Below are positions 30,001 through 39,800 of a stretch of 64,000 nt of DNA, one piece after another. The DNA lies in NCBI GenBank assembly GCA_964035775.1, contig OZ038317.1, forward strand, positions 7,883,977 through 7,947,976. The letters run 5' to 3'. Numbering within the stretch: position 1 is the stretch's first letter; each line of letters begins with the position of its first letter. The translations under genes were made by a program, and so were the position numbers. The DNA is from Osedax frankpressi (lineage: Eukaryota; Annelida; Polychaeta; Sabellida; Siboglinidae). The notes under the pieces are model-generated. The model was not told where the DNA came from and made no database searches. It saw nothing but the letters and a program-made list of their open reading frames with translations.

Positions 30001-31561
30001 GGCTTAATAAGGAATGGAGTTGGGTTATTAGGGCATGGGGTGTGGTTATCAGATATATTATTGTCTAATTACCAGAAGGATTATCATATAATAAAGCTAC
30101 TTATTTAATATGGCCAAATATAGAATTTAGTAGCGAACTTAGCTTATATGGCATTAGCAGTATTGATATCAGGGTTTAGATTAATCTACCAACACTCTAT
30201 CTACACTGGGGATGCCTTTGGTGGGTTTAGTTGGATATAAATTGTCTGTTAGTTTACCCTATCTAATGAGATGGGCGGAGCTGTTGATCTGATGTGGGTT
30301 AAACTCAATAAATATATTTTGGATTTAAAATATTATTTGTTTTTTGATAAAACTGATCATACAATTATATTAATATAAAATATGAATTTAATACTAAATT
30401 AATGTAAAATTGTAATTAAATATGTATTTTGAATTTAAAAATCATATCAACAAAGTGTGCTTAACCAAATAATTTCATTATGATACATTACTAGCCGCCT
30501 TATATTTTAGTAATCTGGTGTAATAGCAATGGTTTAGATTATTCAATATAACTAGATAGAGTCAAAGTTTTGAGGGGTTTTTTTGTATGGGAATTAGATT
30601 TACAGTCGACACATTTTTATACTTACGACGATAAATAGAATACTTATTTTATCTAATTTCGAATACTTTGTTTTTGCAGGAGTGTTTTTAGAGAGATGGG
30701 GTTCAGCAGGGTAAGTCAATTAGTAGATATATTAAACTATTATTCTGGTATGCTCTAGATAGGTAGTTGGTTAGGCCATATAATTTATATATTATATGTA
30801 TAAGGAGTATGTTTTGAGATGAGTATGTTTTGGTTTCATTATTAATTTTGCATCTTCGATTCAAGTATACATTCGAGCATTCGTAATTATACAACTTTAA
30901 TTTTGAATATTGAAGATTGATTTCAATGAAGTTGTATCGATGCTAGAATAAACTTATTAAGATGGTAGGAATAACAAATCCATATCATTACGAGATAAAT
31001 AGCAATTTATAAATGTAGATATGTTTTAGGTTTATAGTTTGGTATACGATGGTGGTATGTTTAGATGATATAATTTAATGATAACGTGAAATAAAATACA
31101 GGTTGAATAGGAATTAGTCCGATTAATATAAGCCTAGAAATTAAGCTATCACTGAAACTATTAACTCACATAGTTCATAATAATTCTTGGGGGAGAGGAG
31201 AGAGGTTCGTAATTCATTTAACATATTCGTACAGTGCTTGAGACCATCCATGATTTTCTTTTTATCCTATCAGAGATGTAGATATAGTGATGTACTAGTC
31301 AAATATCTAATTATTATAACGTAAAGGTACTGTAAATAATATATTTAGTAAAATATGTTACTTATAAGTAATTAATGAATAAATTCATTTCAGATTATTT
31401 ATTTATGAAAAACAATTTTGATTATTCTAATTTCTTGTACAATAATTTATAAATTTAAATTATGAATAATGAGTTTTTCTTACCAAACATTTTTTCATTT
31501 GAAATGACTGAGTTTTAACAACAGCCAACGATTCTTCGAGTAATTTATCTTGTTCGTCCAT
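65..31561 (-). CDS. VPS35: VPS35, retromer core subunit; split gene, 22 coding exons seen, C-terminal tail off the left edge
   Basis: The alpha-solenoid scaffold of retromer, which binds VPS26 and VPS29 on endosomes and recycles cargo. Exons (high to low): 31561-31484, 31266-31170, 29333-29210, 28337-28268, 27547-27448, 26924-26863, 26499-26362, 26036-25953, 24836-24727, 24308-24212, 23770-23631, 23063-22976, 22675-22556, 20783-20592, 17307-17173, 7765-7655, 7306-7247, 7078-6921, 1956-1869, 917-837, 599-537, 209-65. They join in phase to about 780 residues; human has 796. Blocks seen: [20 protein letters not shown] at the start, the VPS26-binding PRLYLL motif (exon 3), [76 protein letters not shown], and [17 protein letters not shown] near the end. 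Uncertain points: the exon 5 donor (27448 keeps phase, 27432 does not), the exon 15 end (17173 or 17185), and the exon 22 end. No coding break was seen. Many introns are filled by minisatellites listed separately. Confidence 0.97.
1462..1622. repeat. Long inverted repeat (arms about 50 bp) in a VPS35 intron
   Basis: The left arm, starting TATCATAACTTTTTCGATAT at 1,462, is matched in inverse orientation by the right arm ending AAAAAAGTTATGATA at about 1,622. The arms share the block ATTATTGATTTATTATTATT. Between the arms this block occurs once more as a direct repeat. It could be a relic of a small non-autonomous DNA transposon, or simply an AT-rich palindrome; no clear target duplication was seen. 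Confidence 0.7.
2047..6913. repeat. 13-bp minisatellite (about 370 copies) in a VPS35 intron
   Basis: The plus-strand unit is TGCAGGATGGTAA with common variants (GGTTGG, GGACAG, GAGGGATG, GCCGG). It fills the intron between the exons 7078-6921 and 1956-1869, beginning about 7 bases inside the donor and ending about 90 bases before the acceptor. Because 13 is not a multiple of three and the unit has no stop on the minus strand, three overlapping open frames arise, up to 1,652 codons of an [17 protein letters not shown] repeat. These are repeat artefacts. Part of the array is itself duplicated at a distance of 1,326 bases (102 units). Confidence 0.97.
7783..17157. repeat. 21/22-bp minisatellite (about 430 copies) filling a 9.4-kb VPS35 intron
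   Basis: The plus-strand unit is GAACATTAGAATTAGAAGTTAG (22 bp) or a 21-bp form with TATAACATT. It occupies almost the entire intron between exons 17307-17173 and 7765-7655, within about 20 bases of both splice sites. On the sense (minus) strand the unit reads AACTTCTAATTCTAATGTTC, with two CTAAT motifs per unit and few G. Sequence variation between copies is low, mostly the GG to TA switch. Confidence 0.97.
17335..20405. repeat. About 28-bp G-rich minisatellite with higher-order blocks, VPS35 intron
   Basis: The plus-strand unit is close to GGTGAGTGAAGG then TGAGGTGTTAGTGGGG, with 22-28 bp variants. It lies between exons 20783-20592 and 17307-17173 and comes within about 30 bases of the acceptor. 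In the sense direction it is C-rich with CACTAAC in each unit. Rare variants such as TGTTAGTGCGGGG recur at about 18,015, 18,642, 18,985 and 19,610, which gives a repeat period of about 970 bases at a higher level. Confidence 0.95.
20795..20930. repeat. Short degenerate GC-rich repeat next to a VPS35 acceptor
   Basis: Three to four imperfect copies of a segment containing CGGTGTTGTACTAATGAGGC, immediately upstream (sense) of the acceptor of exon 20783-20592. The rest of this intron, up to 22,555, is AT-rich with nothing recognised. Confidence 0.6.
22690..22945. repeat. TAGGTAGGTGTG-type simple repeat, VPS35 intron
   Basis: An irregular 4-bp based array (GTAGGTAGGTGTGTGAGCAGG variants on plus) nearly filling the 299-base intron between exons 23063-22976 and 22675-22556. 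The open frame rich in Thr, Tyr and Pro read from it on the minus strand is an artefact that happens to continue from the real exon ending [12 protein letters not shown]...LTIQ. Confidence 0.85.
23066..23365. repeat. Degenerate G-rich repeat, VPS35 intron
   Basis: Imperfect copies of about 30-55 bases around GGGTACTTAAGGTGGGGGTT and GGGTTAAG, starting just inside the donor of exon 23063-22976. The remainder to 23,630 has irregular TTAGTGGCTA repeats. Confidence 0.75.
23783..24203. repeat. GT-rich (TATGTGTGTG) array filling a VPS35 intron
   Basis: Alternating GT with TATG and TAGG interruptions fills the intron between exons 24308-24212 and 23770-23631. Sense-strand reading gives CA-rich RNA. 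The His-Thr-Tyr open frames on the minus strand are repeat artefacts. Confidence 0.9.
24905..25925. repeat. 19-bp purine-rich minisatellite, VPS35 intron
   Basis: The plus unit is GAGGAGGAGGGAGATTAGT with ATGAGT and GGGGAG variants, about 50 copies. It lies between exons 26036-25953 and 24836-24727, near both splice sites. The sense-strand unit reads CCTCCTCCTCACTAATCTC, a polypyrimidine stretch with one CTAAT per copy. Confidence 0.95.
26925..27431. other. AT-rich VPS35 intron without recognised features
   Basis: It lies between exons 27547-27448 and 26924-26863. Only A/T-rich sequence with short direct repeats is seen. If a micro-exon is needed to restore the acidic loop found in human VPS35 after the LPDE block, it would be here, but none could be identified. 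Confidence 0.6.
27549..28267. other. VPS35 intron with diffuse GGTTAAAGT repeats
   Basis: The region around 27,600-27,790 has scattered GGTTAAAG and ATATGGTTAA copies, too irregular to call an array. The rest is AT-rich with no gene recognised. Confidence 0.5.
28659..29230 (-). repeat. 38-bp minisatellite made of a VPS35 exon-intron junction (15 copies including the exonic one)
   Basis: The plus unit is CAGACGTGGCACAATATTGC followed by CTACTTATTAATAACTAA (38 bp, or 42 bp with an extra ACTT). In the sense direction, the copy at 29,197-29,230 holds the last 21 coding bases of exon 29333-29210 (AGGCAATATTGTGCCACGTCT) joined to the donor GTTAGT. Fourteen further copies of the same exon end plus donor follow inside the intron. 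The sense frame meets a stop in each unit just after the donor (AATAAGTAG), so the first donor should be the one used. Confidence 0.95.
29341..30050. repeat. 43-bp minisatellite, VPS35 intron, next to the exon 3 acceptor
   Basis: About 16 copies of GGGGTGTGGCTTAATAAGGA followed by ATGGAGTTGGGTTATTAGGGCAT on the plus strand. The array starts about 8 bases from the acceptor of exon 29333-29210. The sense unit is C-rich and contains CCCTAATAACC. The remaining intron to 31,169 is AT-rich with no gene recognised. Confidence 0.95.
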
Positions 31562-33895
31562 GTTGAGTTTTACACCGACACTAAAAAGCTTTAATGATGA
31601 GAAACAAGAATATAAATGCAGGATGTATTGTTAATAGTATTATTAATAATATAGTTGTAGATAACATATTATTATATTAACTAATAAATTTAAATAATTT
31701 TTAGTCTTAACATGTTGGTAAAAAATATATTTATATGATATAAATAAAATTTATGAAAATTTAAATTTACAAATATATCACGAATAAATTAAATAAATAG
31801 TAATATGTGCAACAAATAAATCATAGACACTTCATAGGATTCATAACTTATTCTTATATATAATTCTTTACTTTTGATATATATTTTAATATCATTAATA
31901 CTCATGAAAAAAGTCTAAATATAAATGTTTGAAAACAGAGCATGAAATAAATTGTATTTAAAAAAATACAATTTATATTTTAATTATCTTATTTAAGTAC
32001 GATATTATTATAACTTATTTAGTAAATATACTATGAAATTATTATTTAACATAGATATTAAATATTTAACATGATACGTCATTTATTTATTGTTTAAAAA
32101 TATTTATTAAATAATATTAACACTTATGTATATATTGAGAATAAATAAGAAGAAATATAATTACATATATATCCAATGTACATGATATTCATAGTGTGTA
32201 TAATTATATTCAAATTTAAAATTCAATTTATAAATATAAAATGTGAAAATGATTTTAAATATTCTATACTAATGAATTGATATTTAGGTTAATATGTATG
32301 TAATATGTGCATATGTTTTTAAACTATTATAATTTCATTTTAGTCTATTTCAGTTTAATACAAATTACGAAATTGTTAAAATAACAACTATGGTAATAAT
32401 TATTTTGATGACAATTTATCTAATATGTTAAAACTGTAATCTTGCGATCAAAATATTATCATCATTACTAAATATGTATATGAAACATAAATAATAATGG
32501 TTATGATTACGATTGATAATAATTATCATTATATGTACCACTGTATTGTGATTTATATATTATTTAATATTATGAAATGATTAAATTGCTGCTTCTCTAG
32601 TTAATAATTTAATTCATAATATAAATCTATTTTAGTTAATTTAGTATAATTACAGTTATTATCTTTGTATAAAAATAATAAATATGAATATATAATGATT
32701 ATACTTAATAAAATCAAATAGCTATAACTAATATAAAATCACTCTACCTATATATAGGGAAATTAAATATTTGATTTTATATAAATTTATATCACATGAT
32801 TTTATTTTAGAAAAAATCGGAGTTTTATTATAAATTTTGAAAATATAATTTATCTTTTTAATGAATATATATATATATAAATTAGTTTATTTAAATAAAT
32901 ATACTATGATATAATAATTGTATTATTTAATATCATAATTAGTTATATTAAACTGTTTATAAATCAGTTTATTATAATATTTTATTAAAAAAATATCCAT
33001 TATTATTAATTATGGAATTTATTTTAAATATCTGTGGAATATGAAAATATACACAAATTTAAATCAATTTATAAATATTTAATATGGCTAATATTTTGTT
33101 TGTAGTATACTTAATGGGTATTTTAGTTAGATTTTCTACATATGTAACTTCAATTTCAGATATATTAAAGGATCGCATTGAATTATCTACCGCATTAACA
33201 TCATGGAAAAGAGGTTTATTTAAAATTTTATATTTTATCAAAATAATTTGTTAAATACTTTTATTATTTTAAAAATCAAACAATAATTATTCAATCAAGA
33301 TATTTAAGAATTTGCAATTTTTAATAATACGAATTTATATGAAATAAAATTTAGAATACAAAATTAGAATCTTCTAAAATCACCGAATCTAAATGATTGA
33401 TATACGATTTTAATATGAATGATTATATTTATGAAAACTATTTATAGTTATATATATTAGTGTGTCACTTAAAAGGGTTTTAGCTAAATCTTCTCATGAG
33501 TCAAAAGAAAACAATTCATAGCATCTACGAAGCATATATCACTTTTGGTTGACTACAACTTTACGGTAGCAGGCATATGCAAAGATTCCTCGTATGCGTC
33601 TCTCTAAACATAACACCATAAGCGTAACTATACACGAGACTCTAAGTGCTTTGAAAGATCAGCTGATCCTGCACCCTACTAGTTACCAGAGTCATTCTTT
33701 AGACAAGTTACGTTATTGCGTAAGTTACATCAGCTTAATGATATTCTATTCGAAAGACGACCTAAATGGGAAAAGATTGATAAACTATATGCTAACATCT
33801 ACTACACTCTAATAAAATACATGGCTACATTTAAACGAGAGGGCAAACTATGAATTTATAGCAAGTTATGGAAAATTTACATACCTGGTAATACG
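31562..33895. promoter_or_regulatory. Divergent interval between VPS35 and PIGU
   Basis: About 2.3 kb of AT-rich DNA between the VPS35 start codon and the first PIGU exon found. It should contain both 5' UTRs and promoters, and perhaps an upstream PIGU exon. No core promoter element could be assigned with confidence. The short open frame at 33,594-33,812 has no recognised similarity. Confidence 0.6.
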
Positions 33896-36800
33896 ATGTT
33901 AGTTATAAATTCAATTATAACTAGATTACATGAACGTGCCGTTCTGAGAAGCATACTAAATACATGGAAGCAGTGTGATATTCCTCCGCGAATATCCTTA
34001 CTAGATATTAATAAGATAAATTATTATTTGGCAGTCGAGCGACACAGTTTTTAGAGTCTAATTTAGATGTAAATTATATGTCAGTATAGTAAATAACTTA
34101 ATCACAATACCATTGTTTAATGTTAAGCGTGATTGCTATGCTCATTTATATAATGTATATTTATACATAAATTTAGATATATAACTATTTGAAATATTTC
34201 AATATATTTTATTGATATGCATATAGATCATTAAGATGTATTCTAATTATTCTATGTTCATTATTTACATTCGCAGTGATAGAAGGCCTAACTTTATACA
34301 ATGCGGATATTGATCCATACGCAGGAGATATATTCCATGAGGTTCATACATTATTCAATATTTTCTATTCTATTGGTATCGGCAATTTTATTTCTTTTGC
34401 TATTTTTAATGGTCAATTTTATTTCCTTTTCTATTTGTTATGGTCAATTTATTTCCTATTCTATTAGATACGGTCAATTTATTTCCTTTTCTATTTGTTA
34501 TGGTCAATTTATTTCCTATTCTATTAGATACCGTCAATTTATTTCCTATTCTATTAGTTATGGTCAATTTATTTCCTATTCTATTAGATACGGTCAATTT
34601 ATTTCCTATTCTATTAGATACGGTCAATTTATTTCCTTTTCTATTAGATACGGTCAATTTATTTCCTATTCTATTAGATACGGTCAATTTATTTCCTATT
34701 CTATTAGTTATGGTCAATTTATTTCCTATTCTATTAGATACGGTCAATTTATTTCCTATTCTATTAGATACGGTCAATTTATTTCCTATTCTATTAGATA
34801 CGGTCAATTTATTTCCTATTCTATTTGTTATGGTCAATTTATTTCCTTTTCTATTAGATACGGTCATTTTGTATGATACATTTACACTTTCGACGTTTGT
34901 TGATTACCGCAGATGCCGTTGATGCTGCATTTTTTTAATGCAATCTACCGACTGCTGGGCGATAACTTCATCTCTTTGCTGTTCGTTGCCATCGATGTCG
35001 GTATCGCGGTCATGCTCGAACGAATCGCGAAACATTCCATCCGCTACTACGTTTGTTTGCCCGCTCGGGCCGTGTTCCGATTGCGAAACTATTTACTATC
35101 GGCAGTATAGTTTTAGCGATGCCAATCTAATCTGATAATTGCTAAACAATACCTTTGCCCATTCGTTAGCTACGTATAACAACATATTTATATACACCCT
35201 TCGTAGTTTGTTTCGCTTTACCGATAGCTCTATCTACCGTTCGCAGATAAAGCTATCTACGAACGTAGATATTGCTCTAGATATTGCTAGATATTGCTAG
35301 ATATTCCTAGATATTGCTAGATATTGCTAGATATTGCTTTATCTACCGTTCGCATTGCTCTAGGCCAGCGACTATTACCTAACCTGCTCGCCGTGCTTTT
35401 CACAGCTCCTCGAGCAGAAGAGACACTCGAAGTCCTACAGCTCCGACTCCGTAAATCTGCTGATCAAGGCGTCCGATATGAAATACACCTGCGTTCAAGT
35501 CGTCGCCATGTACGCGAGTTTCATTACTACACTTTAATTAACTACAAAGTACTCTACAAAGTACTCTACCTAAACCCGCCTAACTCATACAACAGATACT
35601 TGTTGAATCCTTTCACCATAGCTACTTGCATAGCTAAATCTACGGCCATATTCAACAATCTTGCTATTGTCGCTACCATATTTTTCATGGTGGAAGGTTA
35701 TTTATTATAATTACTGACTTTCGGACAATACTGGTATGTCAATAAAATGATCTAAATAAAACTCTGTTAATTAATTCATATTATTAATTTGGAATTTTAA
35801 AATAATCTCTTTTTTATAAAAATTTTCATTTATATTTATATAAAAATTCTAGATTTTGATTAACTCCAAATAATAACCTTCTAAATATACAAATATTAAA
35901 ACACATCCGTCTTGCATTATATAATGTAACCATAATGAAAACTATTTAAACATGCATATTCTGTTCAAAGGTAACCGGGCGAAATGTTCTGTTTCACTTG
36001 CCATCGCAGCTTATATCTCCTTATACCCGATTGCTTTGTGCATTCCAGTCTCCATGTTTATTGCCAAGGTAACAGTTCGAGTGGGTTGAACACCCAACTC
36101 CTATGTTATCTATATTGATCACACCTCCATCTAACGTCTCGCTTCGCTCTTCTACAACCAAACCCCGCTCACGCCATCGCCTTTGCAACTGCCACTAACC
36201 TAACATCACTTCATCCCTTCTCCTAGTAACATTTTTAAACAAACCTAACTCACCTTCGCATATCGATTGCTCTCAATCGCTTCTCTCCGCACACATCAGC
36301 TCGCGTTCTCTCCGCTTTCGGCTTCGTTTCAACCTACTTCCGCCTCGATTTCCTCCGACCTCGAGGTCTAACCCCAGCCCTAACCCCCCCTTTCGCGGGT
36401 AGCACGAAAACCCCGAGTTAACCTGGCGGCACCGTAACCTCGTGTCTAACGCCATCCAAACCGTCGTCTGCTTTCTCGCCGCCTTCACTTTCCTCCTGTA
36501 CTCTTCGTTTATCGTGCAAGGCGATTGGCTGTTTCTTCGCGGTACCTTTGGTTTCATGTCAGTACCCGCGAACGCGGAGATTGCGTTAATAGTTTATATT
36601 AAATCCCAGGGAAATGGAATTATAATACGAATTTAACCAAGGATTATATAACGAGTGTTTTACTAATTTTATAACAGTTCTTCCTTTTTTTATATTATAT
36701 AATAATATGATATATTCTTATTTAGTTTTTAATCTTCCAGTTTTAATGATTTTTGCATAATCCTTCAATCTTGATCAGTATATAAATTAATAAATATTAT

Positions 36801-39800
36801 TCATTAAGAAACTTATAAGCATTTTATTTAAATAGATATATTTATTTTTTGAAATTTAGTTTACTTATTTCATTAAATAATATATCTATAATTAGAAATA
36901 TAGATATATTTATCTAATAAATATTAACCTTGATTTTCTTATAGTTTGCAAGCTCCAGACCTCTCTCCGAATTTAGGTATTTTCTGGTATTTCTTTACCG
37001 AGACATTTGAACATTTCCGTCTGTTCTTTCTGTACGTATTTCAAATGAATGCTGTGTTCTACGTAGCTCCTTTGTGCATTAAACTCAGGTTATATGTTAC
37101 TTGTTTTTCATCTCCCTTCATCTGTCTTTACATTATACAGTTACTATAAAATTAGATTTCATGTTAACTAAGATTCTTATTCTTATCCTATTCCCACCAT
37201 TTCCTATTCTCTCCTATCCTCGATTACGCTTGCAATTAAGGTGTTTACCTTATACTTCAACTATTCCTTAAAAATCTCACCCTCTATAACCTGCTCCCTA
37301 TCTCCTCTACCCAACTCTCATATCCTCCTCCCTCCCTTCCTTTATTTGTGTTCGATCTCCCTTCCTCTTCAATACTACCTTTCCTACACCTGTATAACTC
37401 TGTCCGCAACCCATTTCAGATACTACACTATTCCTAACCTAACCTACATCTTACAACTAAATTACACAATTTCAGCTGCTACCGATTGTTCCTAATAAAC
37501 ACCCACCCACGACCTTTGGCCCCATATCGTCGGGACATCGTTCCCTTGTTCCTAACCTACACCCGCACGCTATTTGACATCCCCTGCTCCCGGTCTCCAT
37601 TCTAGTCTTCTTCACACACAACCTCACCGCAGGCACCACCCCCTGTTCTTGACCTATGTCTGTTTGACTTTAACCTCCGTATTCAAGTCCTATCCGACGT
37701 ATGCTGATACCAGCGTCTACCTGAGTCTCGTTCCAGTATTTTCCTTCAACTTTAAATGTCAGTAACCCCACTTCTATTATACCTAGTAACCCCTTCCACT
37801 ATTGTTTATAGTAAATATACACCAATTACACCTAGTAACTCGACCCTTTATTGTATATAATAAATATACACTCATTATACCTAGTAACCCCTTCCACTAT
37901 TGTATAGTAAATATACACACATTACACCTAGTAATTCAATCCTTTATTGTATATAGTAAATATACACTCATTACACCTAGTAACTCGACCCTTTATTGTA
38001 TATAGTAAATATACACTCATTACACCTAGTAACTCGACCCTTTATTGTATATAGTAAATATACACTCATTACACCTAGTAACTCGACCCTTTATTGTATA
38101 TAGTAAATATACACCAATTACACCTAGTAACTCGACCCTTTATTGTATATAGTAAATATACACCTATTACACCTAGTAACTCCAACACCACTAGCAATAC
38201 CACCACCACTAGCAATACCACCACTAACACTACCACCACTAGCACTACCACCACTAGCACTACCACCTCTAATACCACCACCTCTAGCACCACCACCACT
38301 AACACCACCACCACTAGCACCACCACCACTAACACCACCACCACTAACACCACCACCACTAACACCACCACCACTAACACCACCACCTCTAGCACCACCG
38401 CCACTACCACCACCACCACCACCATAACTAACACTACCACCACTAACAACACCACCACCACCACCACTAGCACCACCACCACTAGCACCACCACCACAAG
38501 CACCACCACCACTAACACTACCACCACTAGCACTACCACCACTAGCACCACCACCTCTAACACCACCACCACTAACACTACCACCACTAGCACTACCACC
38601 ACTAGCACTACCACCTCTAATACCACCACCTCTAGCACCACCACCACTAACACCACCACCACTAGCACCACCACCACTAACACCACCACCACTAACACCA
38701 CCACCACTAACACCACCACCACTAACACCACCACCACTAACACCACCACCTCTAGCACCACCGCCACTAACAACACCACCACCACCACCACTAGCACCAC
38801 CACCACTAGCACCACCACCACAAGCACCACCACCACTAACACTACCACCACTAGCACTACCACCACTAGCACCACCACCACTAGCACCACCACCACAAGC
38901 ACCACCACCACTAACACTACCACCACTAGCACTACCACCACTAGCACCACTACCTCTAGCACCACCACCACCACTACTACCACCACTAGCACTACCACCA
39001 CTAGCACTACCACCACTAGCACCACCACCACTAGCACCACCACCACAAGCACCACCACCACTAACACTACCACCACTAGCACTACCACCACTAGCACCAC
39101 CACCTCTAACACCACCACCACTAACACTACCACCACTAGCACTACCACCACTAGCACTACCACCTCTAATACCACCACCTCTAGCACCACCACCACTAAC
39201 ACCACCACCACTAGCACCACCACCACTAACACCACCACCACTAACACCACCACCTCTAGCACCACCGCCACTACCACCACCGCCACTACCACCACCACCA
39301 CCACCATAACTAACACTACCACCACTAATAACACCACCACCACCACTAGTACCACCACCACAAGCACCACCACCACTAACACTACCACCACTAGCACTAC
39401 CACCACAAGCACCACCACCACTAACACTACCACCACTAGCACTACCACCACTAGCACCACTACCTCTAGCACCACCACCACCACTACTACCACCACTAGC
39501 ACTACCACCACCACCATCACTAACAGTACCACCACTAACACCACCACCACCACCACCATAACTAACACTACCACCACTAACAACACCACCACCACCACCA
39601 CTAGCACCACCACCACTAGCACCACCACCACAAGCACCACCACCACTAACACCACCACCACTAACACCACCACCACTAACACCACCACCACTAACACCAC
39701 CACCTCTAGCACCACCGCCACTACCACCACCACCACCACCATAACTAACACTACCACCACTAACAACACCACCACCACTAGCACCACTACCTCTAGCACC

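Noticed and set aside
29341-30050. TTAGGG strings resembling telomere repeats
   Set aside because: They occur once per 43-bp unit within GGTTATTAGGGCATGG and not as tandem hexamers, and the array is inside a gene.
34276-34922. Overlapping open frames of 150-190 codons on both strands
   Set aside because: They are translations of the 30-bp array; only 34,278-34,342 and 34,913 onward are coding.
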